Below are positions 36,104-45,149 of a stretch of 64,000 nt of DNA, one piece after another. The position numbers and the translations under genes are program-made. This DNA comes from Afifellaceae bacterium (lineage in GTDB: Bacteria; Pseudomonadota; Alphaproteobacteria; Rhizobiales; Afifellaceae): NCBI GenBank assembly GCA_028281235.1, contig JANQKG010000007.1, forward strand, positions 231,420 to 295,419, given 5' to 3'. The first letter of the stretch is position 1. Every line of letters starts with the position of its first letter. The notes below the pieces were generated by a model. The model had not been told where the DNA came from. It did no database searches and worked only from the letters and a program-made list of their open reading frames with translations.

Positions 36104-37468
36104 CTAGTCAGGCACGTAAGCGATCAAATCGAGCAGCGTATGGGCGCCGGGCACGACGAACGGACCGCCGAGCACCATCGTGGTCGAGCACGGCTTGATG
36201 CCCGGAAAATGCGACGCCCACTCATCGATCGACTCAGGAAACCATTGCCCCTCGTCGTGGAAGCAGGCGCGCCGGACGATGTTCTCCAGGCTGGTGCCAC
36301 CAGCCTCGCAGATAGCCGCGACGTTCTCCAGCATGTAACGCATCTGCGCTCGCGCCGGCTGACCGTAATACGGGAAGCGCGGATCGCGTGACATGCCCGC
36401 CGGCAGGACACCGTTCTCGTCAGCCGCGATCTGTTGGCTGAGAAACAGAAAGTCGCCGGCTTTGACCGCCTGCGGCTCGTGGCTGAACGGTTTGGGCGCC
36501 TTGTCGGTGTGCACGGTCTCGATGTCGAGCTTGGAATCACCGGAGAGCATGGTGAGCGCGATCTCAACCCGGCTCCCCTTGCCGCCCAGGCCCATATAGG
36601 GGATCACGCAACGGGCTGGCGGATTGTTCGGGAACCAGCGCTTCCACACGCGCTCCATGCCCAGATAGTCAGACGGATCACCGATATAGACATCCGCCTT
36701 GACCGTTCGGTCGAGCGACGTGCCGGCGGCCTCGGCGATTTTTTGGAGCTTCCAGAGCGTGTACTCGGTCTGCTTCTCAATCTCCGAACCGTACCAGACG
36801 TAAGGATTGATGCGCGCATCGACCGCTAACGCGCTTTCGGCACCGTACCGCTCGGCCCGCCCGAAATCGCCCGTCCAATCCACCGGTATCTCTCCGGCGA
36901 GGAAGACCCAGTCACCGCGACTGATCGCCGGTGAATAGCCAGCCAACGGGCTCGGGACACCTTCGGGAACGGCGAAGCCTTCACTCTCGCCGTCCTCAAT
37001 CAGAATGAGGTCCACCTCTACGATCGTGTCGCGCACCAAAAGCTCCTTGATGCCCATGCCGGTGGAAGCCGGGCGCGGCTCAAAGATGAACTCGTTGCGC
37101 GTATCGAGATAGTCGGTGATGGAGATGCGCGGCCACGTATTGCCCTCTTTGAACTCCTCCTTGGTCGGGTGTTCGGAGGTGAACCATTGCCAGATACGCA
37201 CCGCGTCCTTGCTCATGTCGAGGCCGGCCGCCTCGATCGTCTTCTGGATGTTGCGCAAGAGGTAGCGCGATTGCAGTTCAAGCTTGCTCTCAAGATTGGG
37301 GTTGGGAGGAGCAGCTTCCGGCGCCACGTCTTCCACATAGTCGCTGGCCAGGTGACCGGATACGAAAAGCCAGCCGCCGGCTTTGATCGCAGGCGAATAC
37401 GGCATGAGTGGCTTGGGCGTACCGTCGGGCCAGACCGCCTGTGGCGCCTTGGATTTGCTACTTGTCAC
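36104..37468 (-). CDS. Triple-domain RidA (YjgF/YER057c/UK114) family protein
   Basis: About 454 residues made of three RidA-like domains at roughly 23-160, 175-308 and 325-452. Each begins with a matching strand pair (YSPAIKAGGWLFVSG, YSPAISRGDWVFLAG, PQAVKAGDFLFLSQQ). RidA proteins hydrolyse reactive enamines and imines. The catalytic Arg is kept only in domain 2 (PPARCV, about residue 286). Domain 1 reads PASTG and domain 3 PCSTT there, and domain 3 also lacks the late Glu. I chose the GTG at 37468 for its GGAGGAG site; the frame reaches a TTG at 37492. Single-domain RidA is about 130 residues, so this is a fused, largely inactivated trimer in one chain. Confidence 0.85.
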   Translation of the reverse strand: MTSSKSKAPQAVWPDGTPKPLMPYSPAIKAGGWLFVSGHLASDYVEDVAPEAAPPNPNLESKLELQSRYLLRNIQKTIEAAGLDMSKDAVRIWQWFTSEHPTKEEFKEGNTWPRISITDYLDTRNEFIFEPRPASTGMGIKELLVRDTIVEVDLILIEDGESEGFAVPEGVPSPLAGYSPAISRGDWVFLAGEIPVDWTGDFGRAERYGAESALAVDARINPYVWYGSEIEKQTEYTLWKLQKIAEAAGTSLDRTVKADVYIGDPSDYLGMERVWKRWFPNNPPARCVIPYMGLGGKGSRVEIALTMLSGDSKLDIETVHTDKAPKPFSHEPQAVKAGDFLFLSQQIAADENGVLPAGMSRDPRFPYYGQPARAQMRYMLENVAAICEAGGTSLENIVRRACFHDEGQWFPESIDEWASHFPGIKPCSTTMVLGGPFVVPGAHTLLDLIAYVPD

Positions 37469-37583
37469 CGTCTTTCTCCTCCAGTGCTGCAACCCGTGTC
37501 GGGCTGATCAAACGCGTCGTTGCAAGACCCCGATGCTCCCCCGCAGGCGCCAATTGCCCGCAGCGATGCAACCGCTCCACCGC

Positions 37584-39116
37584 CTAGGGAAGCGCCTTCT
37601 CGAGTATCTTGTGATAAGTGGTGGTGTCGCCGGTCATGTGGTCGCCCAGTCGACCGGACCGCATCACGTAGACGTCGTCGGCAAGTCCGACGAGTTCCTC
37701 AAACTCCGAACTGGCAATCACGACCGCGCAGCCCGTCTCTCTGGCAACGCGGCGCAGCAGGGCATGGATTTCCGCTTTAGCGCTGACGTCGACGCCTTGC
37801 GTGGGCTCTTCGATCAAGAGCACATCGGCGCTTCCCTCAAGGACGCGCGCCAATGCGAGCTTCTGCTGGTTGCCGCCGCTGAGCTTGGCGATCTTCGTTT
37901 CCGTGGACGGCGGGCGGATCGACAGATCCGCAATGTAGCCTTCCATGACGGCGCGCTCCTTGTCGTGCCAGCGCAGCCCCCAGCGCCGCGCCGCCGCACG
38001 AATGCGTCCGCTGATCGCCAAGTTCGCTCGGATGGACAGGTCCGGCACGATGGCAGCACCGCGACGATCCGCAGGCACGGTCAGCACCCCGTGCCGCGCG
38101 GCATGTTCCGGCGACCCTGTGCCAATGGAGCGGCCGTTGACACACACCTTACCACTGACCACTGGATCAACGCCTCCGATTGCCCGCACGAAGGCGCCAT
38201 GCCCTGATCCCTGAACACCTGCGATCCCGGCGATCCGGCCTTGCGGCACGCTGAGACTCGCATCAGCGAAGTGCCGCTCTGCCGTCAGGCCCGTCACCTC
38301 AAGTCGCGGCGGCGCGTCGCGCGCAACGGGTGGCAAATCCCGTGTCTTCGTCGGTTGATCACCTGTCCTCGTTCCCACATCGCGGGCGATCAGCCGCACC
38401 ATCTCGTCGCGATCGATTTCGCCTCTGGAATAGACGCCGACAAGGCGGCCATCGCGCAGAATGGTCATGCGATCAGCCAGGCGCATGACCTCCGACAGGC
38501 GATGCGTCACATAAAGAATCGCCTGGCCTTCTGAGCGGAGCGCATCAAGCCTCTCAAGCAGATGCTCCGCATCCGGCTCCGAAAGCACAGCGGTCGGCTC
38601 GTCGAGAACCATGATGCTGCCCGGTTGCAGCAACGCCCTGGCGATCTGCGCCAGACGCAGTTGCGGAACGCTGAGTTCCTTGGCCGGTGTTTCGACATCG
38701 AAATCGGCGCCGATCTTGTCCAGCGCCGCCTCAACCTGCACCTGCTCGGCTGACGACAAAGCGCCCCGGCTGGCCATGCCGGACTCAATGCCCAAAAGGA
38801 TGTTGCGGCCGATGGACAGCTCCGGCACCACGAGCGTCTCTTGCGGCACAAGGCTTATGCCGAAGCGCTGCGCATCCTTCGGCGTGGAGATGGTCACGGG
38901 ATGCCCGGCGAGCCGGATGTGACCCTCGTCCTGTTTCTGCACCCCGGTGAGGATCTTGATCAGCGTCGACTTGCCGGCGCCGTTTTCACCAAGCAGCGCA
39001 TGGATCTGCTCCTGCTCCAGTTCAAGGTGTACGTTCTCAAGCGCCGCCACGCCGGGGAAGCGCTTCGATATGCCCTCAAGCTGAAGGATCGGGCCGTGAT
39101 GGCGCTGCACGGTCAT
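37584..39116 (-). CDS. Sugar ABC transporter ATP-binding protein, RbsA type
   Basis: A double-domain ATPase of 510 residues. The first domain has Walker A GENGAGKST (about residues 40-48) and Walker B SIMVLDEPTAVL; the second has the degenerate GVQGSGHGA, signature LSGGNQQK and VLLIEEPTQGVDV. It serves the RbsC-like permease and binding protein upstream in the same leftward operon. The 115-base gap to the RidA-like gene holds no gene. Confidence 0.9.
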   Translation of the reverse strand: MTVQRHHGPILQLEGISKRFPGVAALENVHLELEQEQIHALLGENGAGKSTLIKILTGVQKQDEGHIRLAGHPVTISTPKDAQRFGISLVPQETLVVPELSIGRNILLGIESGMASRGALSSAEQVQVEAALDKIGADFDVETPAKELSVPQLRLAQIARALLQPGSIMVLDEPTAVLSEPDAEHLLERLDALRSEGQAILYVTHRLSEVMRLADRMTILRDGRLVGVYSRGEIDRDEMVRLIARDVGTRTGDQPTKTRDLPPVARDAPPRLEVTGLTAERHFADASLSVPQGRIAGIAGVQGSGHGAFVRAIGGVDPVVSGKVCVNGRSIGTGSPEHAARHGVLTVPADRRGAAIVPDLSIRANLAISGRIRAAARRWGLRWHDKERAVMEGYIADLSIRPPSTETKIAKLSGGNQQKLALARVLEGSADVLLIEEPTQGVDVSAKAEIHALLRRVARETGCAVVIASSEFEELVGLADDVYVMRSGRLGDHMTGDTTTYHKILEKALP

Positions 39117-39146
39117 CTGCTTTGGTCAGCGGCCGAAATGAGACGC

Positions 39147-39176
39147 GCCGCTGCGCCGAGGGATCAGCGCAGCGGC
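39147..39176 (-). other. Intercistronic stem-loop after binding-protein gene
   Basis: GCCGCTGCGC (39147-39156) and GCGCAGCGGC (39167-39176) form a perfect 10-bp stem with a ten-base loop between the binding-protein and ATPase genes. Confidence 0.75.
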
Positions 39177-39189
39177 TCGTATCGACAGC

Positions 39190-40248
39190 CTATTGCGGCG
39201 CTTCCCAATCCTCCGCCACGACGCTTGTCTCAATCCAGACCGGCTCTGACAGATCGCTGACGGTCATCGTGTCGTCAGGAATGCAGTTGCGCTGCGGCAC
39301 CTCCTCGCCGTTCAGCTTGGCGATCGCCAGGCCCACGCCGATATAGCCGACTGACACCGGGAAATCGGGCAAGATGACATCGGCGCTGCCCGCATTGAGC
39401 GCGTCGATGGTCACTGGCGTAAGCCCACCGGCAAAATAGCGGGTCTCGGAGAACTCCTCCGGGATCGACTGCGGGGCAAGCAGGAACGAGCCGGTCGAGT
39501 AGACCCAGTCGACCTGCGGATGGGCTTGGGTCGTGTTGGTGAAGCGCGTCAGGCCCTCTTGCGGGTCGATGTCGGTGTTGACGACGGCATTCACCTGGAC
39601 GTTGGGGAACTCCACGATGCCGTCCAGGAAGCCGGCCACGCGCCGCCTCGACCAACTCGCATTGGCGGGACCGCCCATCACGATCCCCTGGCCGCCATCG
39701 GCAAATGCTTCACCCACGCCTTGCGCTGCGCTGCGGCCGATCATGTAATCATCCTGAACCAGCTTGGTGGCGATCTCGCTGGCCGACAATGTCCCCACTT
39801 CCACCACCGGTGTGCCGGCGGCAATCGCGTCATCGATTGCCAAGGCAAGGCCCGCCGGATCGGCCGGATTGATCAGCACCGCATCCGGACGCTGCGTCAG
39901 CGCATTCTCAAGCTGCGTGATCTGCGAGGCGGGATCCATGAAGCCGCGTCCGGCCCCGACCGCCAGCGTCACGCCGGCCTCCTCAGCGGCAACCTCTGCA
40001 CCATAGATCAATGCCTGGATATAGGGGTTCGCAAAGGACGGCACCGATATGGCGATCGTGTAAGATTCATTGGGCTTCGGCGGCGCGTATTCGGCCAGCT
40101 CCGCCACCGAGAACTTGCGATCGCAGGCAAGCGGCGTCTTCTCTTCATCGGTGAAAGTCAGACCCTGAGCGGCGGCCGTCCCGATGGATGCCACCGACAA
40201 GACCGCCGCCGCTGCCGCCAAGCGAATTGTGTACTCCTTGCATGTCAT
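39190..40248 (-). CDS. Sugar/nucleoside-type ABC transporter substrate-binding protein, RbsB type
   Basis: A Peripla_BP_4 binding protein of 352 residues. The ATG at 40248 has an AGGAGGAAA ribosome site and starts a signal peptide cleaved near TAAA-QG. The same frame runs open to 41253 only because it crosses the permease gene. Binding-protein segments include IAISVPSFANPYIQALIYGAEVAAEEAGV and QRPDAVLINPADPAGLALAIDDAIAAGTPVVEV. RbsB-type proteins bind sugars but also nucleosides, polyols and autoinducers. Its operon encodes nitrogen-type enzymes, so the ligand need not be a plain sugar. Confidence 0.88.
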   Translation of the reverse strand: MTCKEYTIRLAAAAAVLSVASIGTAAAQGLTFTDEEKTPLACDRKFSVAELAEYAPPKPNESYTIAISVPSFANPYIQALIYGAEVAAEEAGVTLAVGAGRGFMDPASQITQLENALTQRPDAVLINPADPAGLALAIDDAIAAGTPVVEVGTLSASEIATKLVQDDYMIGRSAAQGVGEAFADGGQGIVMGGPANASWSRRRVAGFLDGIVEFPNVQVNAVVNTDIDPQEGLTRFTNTTQAHPQVDWVYSTGSFLLAPQSIPEEFSETRYFAGGLTPVTIDALNAGSADVILPDFPVSVGYIGVGLAIAKLNGEEVPQRNCIPDDTMTVSDLSEPVWIETSVVAEDWEAPQ

Positions 40249-40298
40249 CGCGATTTCCTCCTGTCTGAGATTTGGTGTTGAATCGAAACCGGCGCGGG

Positions 40299-41360
40299 CT
40301 AGGGCTCGCCGCGATTTCGGAACAGTCTGAACACCTTGCCGGAACGGGCATTGGCGACCAGAACGGCGCCGACCAGCACACAGCCGGTGACCATCTGCTG
40401 CACGAAGGGATTGACGCCGGCGATATCGAGGCCGGTGGTCAGCACGGTGATGAGAATGACGCCGAGCACCACGCCGCTGAGCCGCCCGACACCGCCGCCG
40501 ATCAGCACGCCACCAATCACGGCAGTGGCGACTGAGAGAAGCTCGTAGCCCTGCCCCAGGCTGCCTTGGGCCACGCCCACGCGCGACGTCAGCATCAAGC
40601 CGGCAATGCCGGCGAGTGCGCCGCAGATTGTGTAGGCCAGCATCTGGTAGCGGACGATCGGCACGCCAGCGACGCGGGCCGTCTCCAGACTTCCGCCGAT
40701 CGCATAGATGTAGAGGCCCGCCCGCGTCCGTTGCAGCACCAGCCAGGCAATCACGCCGACGATGAGGGCAATGCATGCGGCGCTCGGAACGCCCCACCAC
40801 ATGTTGCGGCCGAACATGGCGAACGCACGCGGCAGACCCGTCATCGTACCGCCATTGGCGATCCAGTCGGCCAGGCCGCGCGCCGCCGTCAGCATGCCCA
40901 AAGTCATGACGAACGGCGTCACCCGAAAGAAGGCAATGCCAATGCCGTTGACAAGACCCACGGCGGCGCCGGTCAGAATGCCCAGAGCAATCGCCGTGCC
41001 CACGCCAAAATCGGACAGCATCAGCGTTGCGCACACCACACTGACCAAGCCCATGGTGGATCCGACCGATATGTCGAAACCGCCGACGATGAGGGCGAAG
41101 CTCTGGCCGATCGCCACCACGAGCAGAATTCCGGCCACGCGCGCCATGTTCAAGAGCGTGCCGGTCGTCGCGAAGCTGTCGGGAAACATGAACGAGAAGA
41201 CGATGCAAAGGACGATGATGGCCGAGAGAATCTGAATCTCCGCGGCCGGCCATTGGCGGCCCAGTCCGCCCGGCGCACTGACCGCCCCGGTCCCTGCCGC
41301 CTCGGCGCCGGACAGCAGCATGTCTGTCCGCACCTTCCTCGACGCGTCCCGTTCAGACAT
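40299..41360 (-). CDS. ABC transporter permease, RbsC type
   Basis: An inner-membrane permease of 353 residues with about eight to ten helices and typical RbsC segments (IVGGFDISVGSTMGLVSVV near the middle of the N-terminal half, VIGGVLIGGGVGRLSGVVLG near the C-terminus). It lies 35 bases after the Gfo/Idh/MocA gene and 50 bases before the binding-protein gene. Unlike the 31-33 kb system there is one permease, so the pore is presumably a homodimer. Confidence 0.88.
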   Translation of the reverse strand: MSERDASRKVRTDMLLSGAEAAGTGAVSAPGGLGRQWPAAEIQILSAIIVLCIVFSFMFPDSFATTGTLLNMARVAGILLVVAIGQSFALIVGGFDISVGSTMGLVSVVCATLMLSDFGVGTAIALGILTGAAVGLVNGIGIAFFRVTPFVMTLGMLTAARGLADWIANGGTMTGLPRAFAMFGRNMWWGVPSAACIALIVGVIAWLVLQRTRAGLYIYAIGGSLETARVAGVPIVRYQMLAYTICGALAGIAGLMLTSRVGVAQGSLGQGYELLSVATAVIGGVLIGGGVGRLSGVVLGVILITVLTTGLDIAGVNPFVQQMVTGCVLVGAVLVANARSGKVFRLFRNRGEP

Positions 41361-41395
41361 TCAAACGTCCCACCGGTTCTGAAGACCGCGCCGGC

Positions 41396-42427
41396 TCAAG
41401 CGGCAACATCGTGCGCCTTCATGTGAATCGTCTGGCCCGTCTCCGCTGACTGCGTGACGGCCTCAAGAACCTCGATGTTGTGCACCATCTGCCATTGCGG
41501 AATGTGATAGGGTTCAACCCCACGCACGGCGCGCGCGAATGCTTCCAGATTGGCCACCACCGTGTCGGTCCACGCATAATCGTGCTCGCGCATCTTCGAA
41601 CCCGATTCCGACACCCGATATGTGGTGCGGCCGCCGGGCGTGTCGGGATGGCTGTGATTGAGGACCTCGATCCATTGCCGACTTCCGAAGACGTGAAATC
41701 GCATGAAATGAGGCGTGTGCAAGACCGCACTGAAAGACGCAGTCACGCCGGTTGAGAATCCCAATTGCGCGCAGACCACATCGCCCGTGTCCCAGTCCAA
41801 AGAACGGCGCGAAACCATCGCCTGCACGGTCTCAACCGACCCGAACATCGCAATGAACAGGTCCGTCAGATGGATCCCCATCGCTGTCATGCCCGCAGCA
41901 GGTGCGACAGTCCTTGCCGTTCGCCAATCCCCCTTCGGCACGTCGACAAGCTTATCGTGGCTGAAGGCCGCCTCCGCATGCATGATCGTACCCAGATCGC
42001 CGCGTTCAACGGCGTCGGCGACTGCGATCATTGCCGGCTCAAGACGCCGTTCATGACCGACGGCGAGCTGCACCCCGGCCTCGTTACAGGCCTGAACCGC
42101 TCGTCTGGCTCCCGCAGCTTTGAGTGCCAAAGGCTTCTCGCAATAGACATGCTTGCCCGCCGCTGCTGCCGCGACGACCTGCGCCTCGTGCAGCGGATTG
42201 GGTGTGGCCAGCACCACGGCGTCGACGCTTGGATCAGCCAGCGCCGAACCGAGATCGTCGTAGATTGCGAGCTTCATCGCGCTTATGTCGTCGTGACGGG
42301 TGCAATCCGTTTCCACTACGCCGATTGCCGTTACCGTCTCATACCCTCTCAAGCGCTGCGCGATATGGCGTCCCCACCATCCGAACCCGACGATGGCCAG
42401 TTGCACTGAGGGCGTGACCGCGCTCAT
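41396..42427 (-). CDS. Gfo/Idh/MocA family oxidoreductase
   Basis: An NAD(P)-dependent oxidoreductase of 343 residues with a Rossmann domain (VGFGWWGRHIAQRL, about residues 12-25), the family motif CEKPLALK near residue 95 and a C-terminal alpha/beta substrate domain. Members oxidise or reduce sugars, inositols and related cyclic compounds. Its ATG overlaps the flavin reductase stop (42424-42427), placing it second in the leftward catabolic operon. Substrate unknown. Confidence 0.88.
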   Translation of the reverse strand: MSAVTPSVQLAIVGFGWWGRHIAQRLRGYETVTAIGVVETDCTRHDDISAMKLAIYDDLGSALADPSVDAVVLATPNPLHEAQVVAAAAAGKHVYCEKPLALKAAGARRAVQACNEAGVQLAVGHERRLEPAMIAVADAVERGDLGTIMHAEAAFSHDKLVDVPKGDWRTARTVAPAAGMTAMGIHLTDLFIAMFGSVETVQAMVSRRSLDWDTGDVVCAQLGFSTGVTASFSAVLHTPHFMRFHVFGSRQWIEVLNHSHPDTPGGRTTYRVSESGSKMREHDYAWTDTVVANLEAFARAVRGVEPYHIPQWQMVHNIEVLEAVTQSAETGQTIHMKAHDVAA

Positions 42428-42936
42428 AGCCGTTCCCCGATGGTGGCAAAGTCACCGCGATAGAAGACGAGGGGATCGCCCTGCCGGCTGCAGCACCGTT
42501 GCACCTGCCCCACCAGGATCTCATGATCGCCGCCGGGCAAACGATCGACCGTACGGCACTCGACGAAGGCCAGCGCGTCGCTCAGCAACGGAACGCCCAT
42601 GAAGCCGGGCTCCCAGCGCACCCCAGCGAACTTGTTGCGCGCCGGCCTTGCGAACTGCAGCGCAATGTCCCTGGCGTCAGCCCCCATGATGTTGACCGCG
42701 AACGCGTTGTGATCACGGAAGGCACCGTAGCTTGGTGTCTGTCGGGCGATGCTCCATTGGACGAGCGGCGGATCCAGCGACAACGAACTGAATGAATTGA
42801 CGACCAGACCGATCGGAGACCCGTCTTCGGCAGCGGTGGTGATCACCGTCACGCCGGTCGCGAAACACCCGAGGACGTCACGCAATTGGCGAGGATCGAC
42901 AGCATTGTCCGATGAAATCGCCTCATGCGCATTCAT
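42424..42936 (-). CDS. Flavin reductase domain protein (RutF/HpaC-like)
   Basis: A flavin:NAD(P)H reductase of about 170 residues that supplies reduced FMN to a monooxygenase. The flavin-binding strand CFATGVTVITTAAEDGSPIGLVVNSF and the later HEILVGQVQ region fit the Flavin_Reduct family. The ATG at 42936 follows GGGGAAA; a GTG at 42966 is in frame but less likely. It heads the leftward operon and is divergent from LysR and the luciferase-like monooxygenase, its obvious partner. Confidence 0.87.
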   Translation of the reverse strand: MNAHEAISSDNAVDPRQLRDVLGCFATGVTVITTAAEDGSPIGLVVNSFSSLSLDPPLVQWSIARQTPSYGAFRDHNAFAVNIMGADARDIALQFARPARNKFAGVRWEPGFMGVPLLSDALAFVECRTVDRLPGGDHEILVGQVQRCCSRQGDPLVFYRGDFATIGERL

Positions 42937-43002
42937 CAACGGTTTCCCCAATGTGCAAAGCCACACAACGCGATTGTTGAGCAGGCGCAGCCTTCAGGAC
43001 AA

Positions 43003-43029
43003 CTAATATTGACTTATGATGGGGATTAG
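43003..43029. promoter_or_regulatory. Possible LysR-type binding site in the divergent promoter
   Basis: CTAAT (43003-43007) and ATTAG (43025-43029) form an inverted repeat around an AT-rich core with an ATA-N6-TAT element. It lies between the flavin reductase and LysR start codons, where LysR proteins normally bind. The match is short, so this is tentative. Confidence 0.35.
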
Positions 43030-43045
43030 GAAAACTGATACCGCC

Positions 43046-43990
43046 ATGAAATTGCAGCAGCTCAGATATTTTGTTGCGGTGTACGAGGAAGGGTCTTTTT
43101 CAGCCGGTGCGGTGCGGGCCAAAGCCACACAATCCGGGCTCTCAATGCAGGTGCGCGAATTAGAGGACCGCTATGGCGTGAGGCTGTTCGACCGCAGCAC
43201 GGCGGGCGTCTCTCCAACGGACGCCGGAACCCGCTTCTACCGCCACGCAAGCCAGGTTCTTCGGAAGGTCTCAGAGGCGGAGGACGAGCTGAAGCGGATC
43301 AAGGGTGAGGTCGCGGGCGACGTGCGCGTCGGATTGATGCCCACATTCACGCGCTCCGTGCTGCCGGACACGCTGCTGCGTCTGAATGCCGAGCACCCGC
43401 TTATCAGCTCCACCGTCTGCGAAGCCTATTCGGCACAGCTGTCGGAGATGACGGCGCAAGGGCAACTGGACTTTGCGGTCGTGCCGGCCTTTGACGAGCA
43501 GCCTTCGCTAACCGCGTCGCACCTGGCGATCGACCGCGAATACCTGGTTTGCTCACCGCGCGTCGGCCTGCCGAACCGCAAACCGGTCCGTCTACGCGAC
43601 CTGTGGCCGCTGCGGCTGGTGCTGCCCGGCCGCGCCAATGCCCGCCGCCGCCGCATCGAAGGTTACATCGCTGACAACGGCGTTGAGGTCGCGGAGATCA
43701 TGGAGCTCGACGCCATGCTGGCGACGCTGGAGCTGGTGACCCGTTCAGACTGGGTCGCGATATTGCCGGGGATTCTGTGCTCGGCCGACGCCGCGGGGAC
43801 CGTTCGCACGATCCATCCGATCGATGATCCGATTCTGGCGGTGACCTACATCCGCATCGAGCCGGCGAGCCGCGGGCTTGGCGACGCCGCGCAGGTGTTC
43901 AACCAGGTGCTGTGCGAGGAACTGGAAGCGGCTCTGCAATGGGACGACACACTCTCCGATATAAGAAAGACTAATACTAAACATCAATAA
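43046..43990 (+). CDS. LysR-family transcriptional regulator
   Basis: A regulator of 314 residues with the usual N-terminal winged helix-turn-helix (MKLQQLRYFVAVYEEGSFSAGAVRAKATQSGLSMQ, residues 1-35 and on) and a C-terminal effector domain. The ATG at 43046 gives the standard LysR start; ten in-frame codons upstream (from 43016) are probably not translated. It diverges from the leftward operon and precedes the monooxygenase gene, so it most likely controls both. Confidence 0.9.
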   Translation: MKLQQLRYFVAVYEEGSFSAGAVRAKATQSGLSMQVRELEDRYGVRLFDRSTAGVSPTDAGTRFYRHASQVLRKVSEAEDELKRIKGEVAGDVRVGLMPTFTRSVLPDTLLRLNAEHPLISSTVCEAYSAQLSEMTAQGQLDFAVVPAFDEQPSLTASHLAIDREYLVCSPRVGLPNRKPVRLRDLWPLRLVLPGRANARRRRIEGYIADNGVEVAEIMELDAMLATLELVTRSDWVAILPGILCSADAAGTVRTIHPIDDPILAVTYIRIEPASRGLGDAAQVFNQVLCEELEAALQWDDTLSDIRKTNTKHQ

Positions 43991-44051
43991 CTATCGTTTT
44001 TTGTTGCCTCACGGATGCGGCTAGTTGGCGTCTCCAATCTGGAGTTCGTCC

Positions 44052-45149
44052 ATGAAGCTGTCGTTCTTTACGATGCCGATCCACCCACTTGGAAAGCCGG
44101 TCTGGCAGAGCCTGGCGGAGGATCGGGAGGCCTTTCTGCTCGCCGACAAGCTTGGTTTCGCTGAAGCCTATTGTGGTGAGCACACAACGGACGCGGCTGA
44201 GATCATCACCTCTACGGTCGCGTTTCTGGCAAGCCTGGCCTACGAGACGAAACAGATCCGGCTCGGCACCGGCACGGTCAATCTTCCAAACGCGCACCCC
44301 GCCCGCATTGCCGCCGAGGTCGCCATGCTGGACCATATGCTGGAAGGACGCCTCAACTTCGGCATATCGCCGGGCGGCCTGCTTTCCGACGCCGAAGTCT
44401 TCGGCAATCTGGATAACGACCGCAACGCGATGTTCGTCGAGTGCATCGACATGGTCCTTGATATCTGGGCCGGCAAGGCGCCCTACGATCTGAGCGGCCA
44501 GTTCTTCAGCGTGACCACATCGCGCACGATGATGCCCGAAATCGGCCAGGGCGAGATCATTAAGCCCTACCAGACACCGCATCCGCCCATCGTGGGCACG
44601 GCGGTGGCCCCCTATTCGAAAGGTGTGACCGCCATGGCGGCACGCGGATGGGATCCGATCTCGGCAAACTTTCTGCTGCCGAAATGGGTCGCGACCCATT
44701 GGCCCAATTACGCGGACGGATGCGCTAAGGGCGGCAGGACGGCGAGCTACGCCAATTGGCGCGTCGCCAAGAACATATGCGTGGCCCCCACAAAGGAAAC
44801 GGCGCGGGCATATGCGCGCGATCCCGGCAGTCCTTATGTGCTCTACTTCAGCCAATTGTTGCAGAAGATGCAGGCAGCCGGACGCCTCAATCTCTTCAAG
44901 GATGATCCGCAGATGCCGGACGAAGCGGTGACGCTTGACAATGTTCTCGACGCGCTCGTCATCCACGGCGATCCTCAATCCGTGGCCGACCAGATCCTCG
45001 CGCTGCGCGAAGTCACCGGACCGTTCCAACATCTCATCTACGCCGGTCATGATTGGACGGACTACGATCTCGGTCGCAATTCGATGATTCTCATGGCCGA
45101 GGAAGTTCTCCCGCTGCTTCAGGACGCCACACGTGCCGAGGCTGCCTGA
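44052..45149 (+). CDS. LLM-class (luciferase-like) flavin-dependent monooxygenase
   Basis: A TIM-barrel monooxygenase of 365 residues that uses reduced FMN and oxygen. It has the bacterial luciferase-family layout, with ADKLGFAEAYCGEHTTDAAE near residues 30-50, IRLGTGTVNLPNAHPARIAAEVAMLDHML and GRLNFGISPGG. Overall it looks closer to limonene- and ketone-oxidising members than to RutA or SsuD. The ATG at 44052 follows GGAG by seven bases. The reductant would come from the divergent flavin reductase. The alpha/beta hydrolase gene starts on its stop codon (TGATG), a pairing seen when an oxygenase makes an ester, lactone or unstable adduct for hydrolysis. Confidence 0.87.
   Translation: MKLSFFTMPIHPLGKPVWQSLAEDREAFLLADKLGFAEAYCGEHTTDAAEIITSTVAFLASLAYETKQIRLGTGTVNLPNAHPARIAAEVAMLDHMLEGRLNFGISPGGLLSDAEVFGNLDNDRNAMFVECIDMVLDIWAGKAPYDLSGQFFSVTTSRTMMPEIGQGEIIKPYQTPHPPIVGTAVAPYSKGVTAMAARGWDPISANFLLPKWVATHWPNYADGCAKGGRTASYANWRVAKNICVAPTKETARAYARDPGSPYVLYFSQLLQKMQAAGRLNLFKDDPQMPDEAVTLDNVLDALVIHGDPQSVADQILALREVTGPFQHLIYAGHDWTDYDLGRNSMILMAEEVLPLLQDATRAEAA

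Noticed and set aside
39190..41253. A 687-residue open frame covering the binding protein and much of the permease region
   Set aside because: The upstream two-fifths is Arg/His-rich and lies in another frame of the RbsC-like permease; a strong ribosome site and signal peptide place the true start at 40248.
44052..45149. Assignment of the flavin monooxygenase as a sulfoquinovose or alkanesulfonate monooxygenase
   Set aside because: Although a flavin reductase is adjacent and a YihU-like gene is nearby, the N-terminal and barrel segments do not resemble SsuD-type enzymes, and the sulfonate-like reductase belongs to a different regulon.
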